NCBI GenBank assembly: GCA_945859605.1
Contig: OX243815.1
Span: 30,008,981 to 30,072,980, forward strand
Source: Lumbricus rubellus
Lineage: Eukaryota > Annelida > Clitellata > Crassiclitellata > Lumbricidae
DNA length: 64,000 bases
Direction of reading: 5' to 3'
Part shown: piece after piece, positions 12,091 through 23,300 of the stretch
Numbering within the stretch: position 1 is the first letter of the stretch
Layout of the letters: every line of letters starts with the position of its first letter
Translations under genes and position numbers: made by a program
The notes under the pieces: model-generated
The model's database searches: none
Told to the model about the DNA's origin: nothing
What the model saw: only the letters and a program-made list of their open reading frames with translations

Positions 12091-13059
12091 CACCGTGTCT
12101 CAAAACAAACTGTGCCAAATTGTTTCTGTCAGAACTTCGTCAAATTTCCACCAATCTTAATAACTTTTGGCAGGTAGATGGCAAAATGGCTGATATTTTA
12201 TGCCATATATAAATTATCCACCTCACCTGACTAATATCACCGCACTACCTTGTTAAACACAGATGTGCCAATTTTGCATATAACGGCGTCACGACGCTTG
12301 GCTGCACTGAAATCCATTGCATCAAGCCGGGTGTCAAAGTGAATGGGGCATAGGCCTACTATCGCGACAGCCTTCTTGGCCAGAAGATGCTGTCAGACAT
12401 ACGCCGGATATCCCAGGGTAAGTTTTTCGTCTTTCAACAGGATGTCGCCCCGGCGCATCGAGCGCGCGACACCGTCTTTTCCTGTAGCGAGAGACGCCCG
12501 ACTTCATCCCTCCAACACTGTGGCCGCCGAATTCACCGGATCTTAACACAGTCTATAGTGTATGGAGTGTGCTGCAGGAGAAGGTTTACCGCTCCAGAAT
12601 TATAGCCAACTTCGACGAACTCAAAATGCGCCTCATCGACGACTGGGTGCGCTTTGACCAGTCGATCGTTGATGCTGCTATCTGCCAGTGACGTCGCTGT
12701 CTAGGCCCTTGTGTCCATATACGCGGGACACATTTTGAGCACCAATTCTAACACTTTTGAGCAGATCTGTCATAACAATTAAAAACTCTACTAAGGAACC
12801 ATATTTTACTTTACTGCATGCTAATTCAGTTGTCAGATTGTTTGTTGCAAGTAATAAAAGTAAGCGTTTTATGCAAAATTGGCACATCTGTGTTTAACAA
12901 GGTAGTGCGGTGGTATGAGTCAGGTGAGGTGGAAAATTCATATATGGCATAAAATATCAGCCATTTTGCCATCTACCTGCCAAAAGTTATTAAGATTGGT
13001 GGAAATTTGACGAAGTTCTGACAGAAACAATTTGGCACAGTTTGTTTTGAGACACGGTG
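12091..13059 (+). mobile_element. Tc1/mariner-type element B with long arms and broken transposase
   Basis: The termini caccgtgtctcaaaacaaac are identical and inverted, flanked by TA (12089-12090, 13060-13061). The arms are about 190 bases each and almost perfectly complementary. Inside, plus strand about 12329-12691, lies a frameshifted transposase C-terminal half. It contains the second catalytic Asp block (FVFQQDVAPAHRAR), the third as PNSPDLN in another frame, and an FDQSIVDAAI block near the end. It is not functional. It lies in intron 1 of the second TLR gene. Confidence 0.88.
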
Positions 13060-13644
13060 TAGATACCTAAAACTATCTAAAGCTAGATTAGTAAATTTTT
13101 ATATATGAAATAGAAGCTGGATTAATGAAAGATGCATTACAAATTGAGGCTGGTCTAAGGAATCTTATGGCTGAAATTGAAGTTGGATACATCATGAAAG
13201 ACATTAATGGAAGACATCAATCCAGCTCCCATTTCTCAAGAATGTTTTCCCCACCAATCCGGCTTCTTTTTCTCAAATTTTGTCTTCACTAGAGCTGTAT
13301 TTCAGCCTCAAAAAGGCATCCACCCTCTATTTCAGCAATAAAATACCCTCATCCAGCTTCAATTTATCCATACCGTTTTGTCCGTACCATTTTGTCCGCT
13401 ACCATTTTGTCCTAGAACCGTATTGCAGTATTGCACAATGATATTCGAATAAAACAATAAGGCCTTAATTATAAGTTTTAGGACCAAATCGAAATGTGCC
13501 AACCATCAACAAATGGCAAATAATTAGTCTAAACATGCGATAATTCGGATTTAAGCCGTTGTATTTTAGATCGTGGTTTGAATAGAGTCAATAGACCCTA
13601 TCTTTTGCATTCGAATTTAAAAAATATTATTTTATTTACTGAAA

Positions 13645-13850
13645 ATTTTATATAGCGCTCCTTCAAGGTTACTACTCAGCAGCGCTTCCAGTCCAACCCC
13701 GGTCGAATAAGACAGTCTTGAGAAGAGAAAGAAATGAAGTATAAGTAGAAAGGCCAATAGGTATTTGACGAAGGATAACAGAGAGCTCATTCCAGGTCGC
13801 AGGGCCAGCTACCAAGAAAGCACGGCGCTGCCTGATTAAAAAAATTATAT
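13645..13850 (-). mobile_element. L2/CR1-like LINE 3' end fragment
   Basis: On the minus strand the frame reads RRAFLVAGPATWNELSVIL followed by a Leu-rich stretch. This is the usual 'fsvaaPxlWNsLP' end of CR1/L2-type reverse transcriptases. It is followed by a 3' tail with ctgagtagtaaccttgaagg and gcgctatata. The tail matches the local SINE tails. It ends about 40 bases before TLR exon 2. Confidence 0.75.
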
Positions 13851-16248
13851 TGAGATAATACAAAGTCACATATGTATTTTGTAATATTTCAGGAAACAGT
13901 TTTTCACATCTTTTAAACTTGCAATACCTCGACCTGAGCAGCTGCAGGATTCTCGTAATCGAATCTGGGACATTTGATAAGTTACAGCAGCTCAAATTAC
14001 TGAATCTGTCGTTCAATCCGCAACTTAGTGGTTTTCCTGAATGCGTCTTCTCCAGTTTAACTAATTTAACTGACCTGATTCTCACCAGAACAAGCCATGA
14101 AACTACATTCGACGTCAGTATTCTCAGAAATCTAACTAGCATAACTAATCTACGGATCGGAATGAATCAACTGCTGAAATTTCCGAAGTTTATTGACGAT
14201 CAAAACAGCAGTCTTTTGCCAAGTCTACGGGAACTTAATCTGGAGAATAATAACATCGAAAGAATTTCAAAAGAAGACTTTTCGGGTCTTGAAGGGCTCG
14301 AGGCGCTAAATTTGATCGGCAACAGAATGTTTTCTATAAAAGAAAATACGTTTAGAGATGTGAAAAATTTGTGGAAGTTGGAACTCGATAGGAATTTTCA
14401 GCTGTGTCCTCATCCAGGAGCCTTTGCTTCTAAGTCTATTAGTTTTCTCAGTTTGTCTGATACGCATACGTCCGGTCATGATGTGTGCCATTCTTTAGTG
14501 TTTCGTGGTCTAAAAAACCTGCAAGTGTTCAACGTATCGAGGTCCAAGTCACTATTCAGAAATATTTATCCATTCTACCATTACCACAAAATTGAAGTTC
14601 TTATTTTGTGTGCCGTTGGTCTAAGAAACGATATGCTGGAAAAAACGACGAAAGTTCTTCGTCGTCTGCGTTACTTAGATATATCTGAGAATGAAATCAC
14701 CGTCTTGACGAGTTCGTCACTGGGAAAGCTGAAACTCGAGGTGCTTATTACAATTGGTTGTCCGTTATCGACCAGGGAACGCTTCCGCAAAGTATGTGGA
14801 GTCACCTGAAGCGTGTTGATTTTTCCGAGAATACACTTTACTGTGATTGCAAAATAGTTTGGTTTCGTCGCTGGTTGAAGAACAGCAAGCAGAATAATAT
14901 AACAGTAGAAAATCTCAATTTGACTCAATGCACTGGACCAGCTGATGTCAAGAATAAGCCGATACATCTACTGAAACAACCAACAGACCTAGAGTGCTTC
15001 AGAGAAGATCCAGGGGCCTCTATGATTGCAGTTTTCCTTACAACTCTCTTTGCTTTCCTGATTGCACCGACTGTTTCCATTCTTCACAGACTTCGGTGGA
15101 TACTCAGATATTGGTACTTCAGATACAGGGTAGGCCTATAATCATAATTTATTGCAACAAGAAGTTTTAACACGCTGATTTGTTCTTAGCACATCACTGA
15201 CAGCATACGAATTAGGGTCTGCACACAGAGGTAAGAGTGGCAGTTAGCCCCAATGAAAAATTGACACCCAACTTTAAAGTAGGCTCAAAACTCTTTGGTT
15301 TATTAAAAAATTCCAAATTCAATATAGGCAGCCCCTAAAGCGTGAGAGAGAGCAAGAGAGAGACAGACAGACAGATAGAGAAAGACAGAGAGAGAGAGAG
15401 AGAGACAGAGAGAAAACATATATGTGCATGGGTTTACATTTATTCTACCTTTACTGTACAGTTCTGACGCTCATCATTCGATATCATATTCTGCAAGCAA
15501 CTGTAAACAGTATCAAAAGCCTACTGCATTAACTGTAACTTTATAACGTAGTGAAACCGGATGCAGCGCGCATAATAACGCAATTTAATATTATTGTTAT
15601 TTGATCTGAAACGCCAGATACATGTGTTACGTTTCTAATGAAAATGCAAGTAGAGTCAACATGCTCTACAAGGAAAATTGACCTAAACAACCCAAATTAT
15701 TATATTGCTTGCCTGCGCTGTGTTGTAGACAAAGGCGAAAGAGTATCGCGATATCCTGGACAACAAACCTTACGACTTCGACGCTTTCATCAGCTACAGT
15801 GAGTCGGACAGAAATTGGGTCGTCAGTCAGCTTCATCCACGAATGGAAAGTGAATTTGGTCTGCGCCTCTGCATACACCACAGAGACTGGTTAGCGGGAA
15901 GAGATATCGTGGATAATATCGTCGATAGCATTGAACAGAGTCGCAAGACGGTCTTGATCGTGTCAAACGCCTTCGCCTTATCGCAGTGGTGTCACTTCGA
16001 GATGACAATGGCTCAGACTAGGCTGTTCGAGGACGATCGTGATAATCTGATTCTGGTGCTGTTGGAGGAGATTGCCGACTGCAACACGAATCCAAGACTT
16101 CAGTTGCAGATGCAGAAGAAAAACTTACATCGAATGGACCGATAACCAAATCGGTCAGCAGCTATTCTGGGCAAAACTGCAGCAGGCTGTCACCAAGCAA
16201 TCCATTAGCATCGTCAACGCAACGCCTCCGTTGGAACTTTTTCAATGA

Positions 16249-17372
16249 ACAATGACCAAGAAATGTTGCTGCCTTTTAAGAAAAATCTAATCAGAATTAT
16301 CAACAAAATTTAACATTAGCCAGCGCAGTGTGTTATCGCATTAATTTTAGTCTGCAATATTGTTCGTCTAAAATTGATTCCAACTCTGCCTTCTACAACA
16401 TGAATATCAATCGTCGTCGTTACCATTGCCAGCACGATACCACCACCATCGTAAAAATCACAGTCATTGCAGACATTAGCAAGCATAGGCCTACTGTCTA
16501 ACTTTAAGTCAGTGAGAGTGAGAGACACGGTGACAACATGTTTAGCCATCTTCTTTTAACTCCATCTTTGATGGCATCGTTTGTCGCAAATTTATCTACG
16601 ATATTATAGTTTGTAAATTCTCAGATTGACTGAACTGGAAATCTGTCCAATTCAAACCATTACACAAGACGACAAAATTATCATGACAACAACATTACAA
16701 ATAAACTAAACATTTATCCGGGAAACGTAGCATGCCGTTTGCAACGCGTGGCAAGAAGTTCAATGCACGGAAGTTCGGAATCTAATTAGCAACTGGGCTG
16801 TCGAAGACGGAGAAGACTAGTGCTAAACTTTGCTACTCCTCACGGTTCTATTAAACTACTTTACATGTATGTGGCGTTCCATTACGTGTCATCACAATGC
16901 ATTTTATACAATGCATTTGTTTATACGATAACCCTCGAAATCTTTGAAAGATTATTATTAAACGGAGTATTTACAGTGTCTTTATTTAATCTTTGGACCG
17001 TGCTTATAACGTCATCTCCCGAGTCATTAATGCTGACCTGAGTCGATGGAATAATTATATATTAACGACAATTGAACAATCCAAAGGAAGAGCTTGTCTC
17101 AGATTTTGATAGCAGATTGTGAACACTTAGAGCACCACTGTTGTCAAAACTCACTGTCTACCAACACACTGTTTAGCAACAGGAATTCCACTAACAATGT
17201 TCACTTGTAAAGTCACTGTCAAACGCAGGCATAACATCATAACATCATACATACAGTCACTCTAACCACCTGACCACGTCAGTGTCTAATACTGGCAGAC
17301 ACTGCTGATTCTGGGAACGCACATTTTAGCTGGTAAGTGGAAGACGTTGACAAAGTGCAGCCACACCACAGT
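16249..17372. other. Gap between convergent TLR and Kirrel genes
   Basis: No gene was seen. A plus-strand AATAAA at 16700-16705 and a minus-strand AATAAA (TTTATT at 16981-16986) are candidate polyadenylation signals for the TLR and Kirrel genes. If both are used, the transcripts would not overlap. Confidence 0.4.
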
Positions 17373-20300
17373 TCATACGTTTGTCGACAGTTTACTGTCA
17401 GTGGGAGAAGCAGGTGGTTGAGGTAAAATAATGAAGTCTATTGGGGCGACGTCTCGCTTCGGCAGTCGGCCGTACGATGCGTATGTGTCCGATCCATAGA
17501 TGGGTCCATAAGTTGGCTCCGACCTGCATATGAAAAAATTCATTCGAGAATAATACAATTAGTTTCACCTCTCGAAAACCTGATAGATCTAACAAGTTGC
17601 AGTAATTTATCGACTCTGATGGGAGAAAAATGTAACCCAAAGAAACATCGTAACTGGCTATCAGGGCCTTGTATTCACTAAGCAATATTAAACGGTTACG
17701 GTTCGGCAGGCTTGGGTGTTCGGTAGTGCATAGGCTAGTGGTTGACCCACCGAACTCTCAATAAAGAGATCAGGAGTTCAAATCCACGCAAGTGTGTAGA
17801 GAGAAATTTGGTTCAACCAGCGCGACCTGTCCAAATCAGCTACCGGGTATAGGCTATATTGCACAGGTCTGTCAAATTCACTTGTCACAAACACTCGCAC
17901 AATAGCCTACGAATAGAAAAATAACTGCATCAACTACTATAATAGGCTGTAAGGTCACACAGTAAGGACGACCAGTCTGCAGTAAGCAGTAAGCATTCGC
18001 TAAAATAAATACCAGTCACCTTAATCTCTCGTTCAGATTAAAGAATATTCATACCGTGGTGCGTACGACGGATACGCTCCAAGTCCACGTGGATAAGTTC
18101 CGTAGACGTTGTCGTAACTGGTCGGATGAAGGAAGGGATCTCTGCTGCGAGACGCGTAGTCGTAATCACCGTATCTGTCAACGTATGGAGCTGCTGTGAA
18201 GCCAGGAAAGGTCGAGTCCTTTAGATAGAAAAAAAGCTACATCAGCGGCGCCACCAGGATTTTTTCTGTACGCACAATACAACTTGCACAAAATAGATCT
18301 AATATGAAGCGAAACAGCGATCGATACGAGCTTATATATATTATATATGTATGTAGGCCTATGTATTGTATATACCCGGTTATACCGTATATGCCTACTG
18401 GCGATTATGAGGTAGGCCCTATCACCAGCATAAGCTTTTTGTTCCATTTTGGGTATACGCATAGAGGTAATTTTAGATGTTAAAGTGGTGACGCTTATTT
18501 TTAGCCTTTCCGCGCTGTACGCACGTGCGTAAGTGCGTACGCCTAACGGCGCCCCTGAGCTACATTACAACTTGACTTCCTTTAGTCTAGGCCTACTCTT
18601 ACGGACAACCCTTTTGACTTGACGCAGCGCTCGTGAATAAGCTGGTGCTCCGCACTTGGTTTTCGAGTGGCGTTTTAGAAGTTTGGAGATTACGATTACC
18701 TTCGGAAATTTTTTTGCGATAAGTGGCGCTACATTTCAGCTGAATAACTTCAACTTTATTCTGTCTTTTTTCTTATCATAAATAAATATCGTGTACTGTA
18801 CAAAAGGAGAAGGCCCGGCGGAGGGAAGAGTAGCGACATTGGACAGCCGAACCTGTCTAGGGGCAGAGAACCAGAAGAAGACTGTACAATATAAGTGGCT
18901 TGTCTTGATCAGATGTGATAAACTTGTAAACATTTTGTGCATTGTCGAAAAACATAAAACCGATGAGATTAGCGAATCTTTTATCGACCTTTCCTGGATA
19001 TCGAAGTTCGTCGTATTCAGCCGAGTGGTGTGGAAACTGATCCTCAGGTAGACTCTCTCTCCAAGCATCCACCGTTGATTGGGTCGAATACTCGAGCTTT
19101 ATATTTGGAGTGTTCAACTTCTTCATTGATGCACTGTCACTCGAACTTCGCGAATTAGAGTCTGCGTTTCAATGATTCAAAAAGAAACATCCATTCACCA
19201 ATCGAATTTATTTTGTGTTATCAAATAATAATAATTATTCTTCTATGAGGCTATATCTTGTAATTTAACATTTCATAATAACCTTCGTTTAATATCACAT
19301 TGACACAACGCAGGATGATTAGGCCTACAATTTGTAGTACGAACGGATGATCGCAAGTATTATTACTGGAGTCGAATTTAACTGTCGGCAGCCATACGAG
19401 GCGTCATAACGTCCTACTGCTCAACTTACAAAAGCCATAATACCGCAGCGGTGCGCTCTCAATGCCAGAGTGTTTGCCATTACTTTAATTCATCCGTTGT
19501 CACTTTAAGAAGACTCCTAAAGTCTAGTCCATATTTTAGAGCAAAAACCATTACCGGGTTGAAGATAATTAGGCTATAAGGATAGGAGAGGGAAGTTATG
19601 GTAAGCTCCTAGAAAATGTTATCAACTCAGCGTTCTAAGTTCAGATGTACAATGTCACATGTTCCTTAGATACCTCTATCCAAATCCTCAAATGAAAACA
19701 ACCGTCAGCTGAAACGTAAGTCTAGTTTTACTATCCACTCAATTTTAGGACTCATTGTGTAAATTTTCTTTATGCACTTGGTATATCATTCGCATAATAA
19801 CCATACTTTAGAACTATGATACTTTTAATCATTCTGCCTAATAAACTAAAGAAATGATAGGCTAATAAAGTAATAATTATAATCTTGACGTAGGGCCAAG
19901 TTGTAGAACTGCCTACATGCCTGAGTCAACAGCTTTGTGTTTCCTTCGATAGAAGAAGACAGCGATGACGATGATGACGACGACGAGGATTGCAAACAAA
20001 ACTCCAGCCACTATGTAAGGCAGAGGAACGGCTTCTGAAAACCAAATTCAAACAAAAAAGTTCTTAGGTCTACAATGAAATGCTTGTCATGCATCTTAAA
20101 AGTGCAAAGTATGGACGACAAAAGGATTTTATTAGGAGACAATGGCCATGGAGAAAGGGCTGAAAGGCAAGAGTCTCAGCCACTAAGTTGCCAGGGATTT
20201 CTTCTGTGCAAGTTCTCTAAGCTGAATTACTGACGAGATAATAAAAAGGATGATGGAACAACAGCCTTAGTCTTCTATACAACTTGCAAGGTACTGAAAA

Positions 20301-23300
20301 GGTGCTATAGTAACTGCTTAGAAACGTGCATAAATGCTAAGCAGTCAAAGAATGAAAATGAGGAAAGGCTGAGAAGTTATTCTTGGTAGCGAGTCTTACA
20401 ATGAACTCATTGCACTTACATTATAAATATAAGCAAAAATACCTCTTTTCGAATATCTGATGGCAAGACTGTCCTTTCCGTAGGAATTTTCAACCAGGCA
20501 TGTATATTCAGTGAAGTCTTCATCTGATACGCTGTCTATCTCAACTATGCTTCTTCTGCCACCGTCAATATCTTCCTCCCTCACACGATACCTAGGAACC
20601 GTAACGACCAGTGTACGTGATAGGGTTCATAATAATTAATAACTAATTAAATATTAGTAGTAGGCTACTGTCGCGAACCTGGGATTTCCCCCCTGAGCCG
20701 TGCCCCTGGATTTCCCCCCTCCAGGGCCTTGTTGTGTTCCCGGCTTGTGTTCCCTAGGTTCCGCCTCCCGGCTTCTGTTCCCCGGCTTGTGTTCTCCGGC
20801 TTGTGTTCCCGGCTTCTGTTCCCGGCTTGTGTTCCCTAGGCTCCGCCCCCGGCTTCTGTTCCCGGCTTGTGTTCCATAGGCTCCGCCCCCCGGCTTCTGT
20901 TCCCGGCTTGTGTTCCCTAGGCTCCGCCTCCCGGCTTCTGTTCCTCGGCTTGTGTTCTCCGGCTTGTGTTCCCGGCTTCTGTTCCCGGCTTGTGTTCCCT
21001 AGGCTCCGCCTCCCGGCTTCTGTTCCTCGGCTTGTGTTCCCTAGGCCCCGCCTCCCGGCTGGGACAAGCTATAAATAGAGGACGAGAGGGAAGATCGGGA
21101 GTCAGCCGCAGAGGGTCAGCCTGAGAGAGAGTCGTTGCGGAGTCCGCAGTAGTTCAGCCTGAGAGAGGCGTTGTGAAGTTAGTCGGTCAGTCTGGGGTTC
21201 AGTTCCGCAGTGATAATTAGACAGTCGTTGCGTGCTTTAATTACGTGCTGCTATCGTGAAGAGTTAATAAACTATCGGAACGAACTCTGTGTCTTCAGTA
21301 TTTCTCGTGGGGAAAAGACATTCTGTGACTCTGGTTCGAATCGCCGTCGGCAGAAGTGGTGTAGGCTAAGTCCTTCGAAATACCACGAAGGCCGAACTTA
21401 CGCTCTCGGGGAGCGACACCCGTGCCTTACCATACACCGGCAGATCCCGTCGTTTACGTTACACTGGTACCAGCGGAAGTGGGGTTCTTGAAGTTCTGCC
21501 GACAACAACCTGAGTCATCCGAGAATGCTGACGGAAGACGACGAGATCACGATCCAGTATCCGAGGCCTGGTGGAATCCGCACGCCACCCGACTTGCCTA
21601 CGCCTGCAGCCCGCAGATCGACAATGGAGAGACCGCCGGACCGGAACGTTATGATCGAAGTACTCGGTTCCGACGACGATGAGACACCGGCGACGATGAG
21701 CTACCGAGAAAGGACTGACCGACTGGCTGCGAGGTCAGAATTGGAGGACCTTGGGAAACTGCTGCGAAGCCGACCTGGACCGATGAAACCCGGACGATTT
21801 GATGGGACCGGTTCGCTGGAGTCGTTTCTGGTGCAATTCGAGGTTTGCGCCCGCCACAACAAATGGACAGCGTCGGAAAAGGTCGACCACTTACGATGTG
21901 CGTTGGAAAAGGCAGCGACGCAACTCCTCTGGGACTTCGGTGCACAGCCGAACGTAAGCTACGAGGAATTGGTGGAACGTCTCCGGCAGATACGGGGCAG
22001 AAGGTCAGGCTGAAACCTTCCGTGCCCAGCTGTATTATCGTCGCCAACGAGCAGAAGAAAGTCTGAGTGATCTGCTTCACGAGATTCGCCGTCTCGTCGT
22101 ATTGGCGTATCCTGTCCCGTCGAATGAGACGACCCAGATCATCGCGAGAGACTCGTTCCTTGAGGCCATGCGAGACCGTGAACTTTCGCTGAAAGTTCGA
22201 GAGAGGGAGCCAAGGACTCTCGATGAAGCTTACCGCACCGCGCTACGTCTGGAAGCCTACCAGAGGACGAACGACTCCGACGACCGCAGACGGCCTTCCA
22301 ACCGCGTCAGGGGTACTCAAGAGACCGACGTGAGTACCCAGATCCAGTCTACGCTTGACCGGTTCCTGGAGACGCAGCGAGACGACCAACGTCGATGGCA
22401 ACGCGAGATGGAGAGACGAATCGACCAACAGTTCCAGGAACTGCGAGGCCGGACTCCTACCGACGACGGTCTGGGGCGCGACAATCGCCCCGGAAACCGC
22501 AGCTTCAGCGATCCGCTACAGGGAGGTTCGATACGGGGTGTGACCTGCTATAACTGCAACCGAGCGGGTCATATCTCCCGCAATTGTCGACAGCCGCGAC
22601 GCCCTCCCAATCGCCGTAACGACGCCGGAACGAGTGGAACAGAGGAACCGACGTCACCGGAACCGCCGGTGGCCATGAACCATACGACGCGTTCCAGACT
22701 GCCGGACCGCGCTACCAATAACGCCATCTACATCCGCGGGACAATCAACGGACGCCAACAGATGTGCTTGATCGACACTGGATCGGAAGTCAGCCTGATC
22801 CCATCTACGAGTGTCGACGGGTTAGAACTACGTTCATGTAATCGTTCTTTGATGGCTGCTAATGGGTCTGATATTAGGGTCCTTGGTGAGGTCCCGGTCC
22901 CCATTAAAATTGGGAGAGGTTTTGATATCCCGACCACGTTTCTGGTGTCCGACCAAATTACCGAGCCCATGTTAGGCATGGATTGGCTCAGGCAACACCG
23001 CTGTAGATTAGGATTTGGTGTCGGTGCATTATTTGTTGGACGTAGGCGCATTTCTTTAGTGCGAGGTAACGGGTCCACGTGGTGTCGTAGGGTGATGGTT
23101 GCGGAGGAGGTTGTAGGGCCTCCTAAGTCGCAGAGCGAAGTCCCTGTTAAGTCTGTGTATGGGGATTCTACCACGGTCGCTCTCGCTTAGATAACGGAGG
23201 CCCAAGAGGTTCAACCAGAGATTCATCTTGCCCGTGTAGTGGTAGATGCTGAGACAAAAACCCAGGTGGGAGTAGTGGACTTGGTTAATGAGACACCGTT

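Larger units (their letters stand above)
11669..16248 (+). pseudogene. Toll-like receptor with two frameshifts
   Basis: Three exons: 11669-11933, 13893-15129 and 15729-16248. Exon 1 gives a signal peptide (MAMKPIVTIALFFITATAIV) and an LRRNT with paired cysteines (CWRSC...VDCSRQKC). The exon 1/2 junction in phase 1 rebuilds a perfect LRR. Exon 2 holds several LRRs, an LRRCT (YCDC, WFRRWL) and a transmembrane segment near 15025-15090. Exon 3 is the TIR domain: FDAFISYSESD, RDWLAGRDIV, and FWAKL in the shifted frame. Compared with the paralogue at 541-2472, about 7 bases are missing near 14744-14751, shifting the frame before NWL; one extra A in the run at 16119-16123 shifts it again before box 3. 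The TIR intron is phase 0, as in the paralogue. Intact length would be about 675 aa, single-LRRCT type. It is a probable pseudogene; a null allele or sequencing errors are alternatives. Intron 1 carries a SINE tail, mariner B and a LINE piece. Confidence 0.85.

Noticed and set aside
20803..21078. Pro/Leu/Cys-rich open frames in the LTRs
   Set aside because: They come from the GC-rich tandem units of the LTR and lie upstream of its TATA box.
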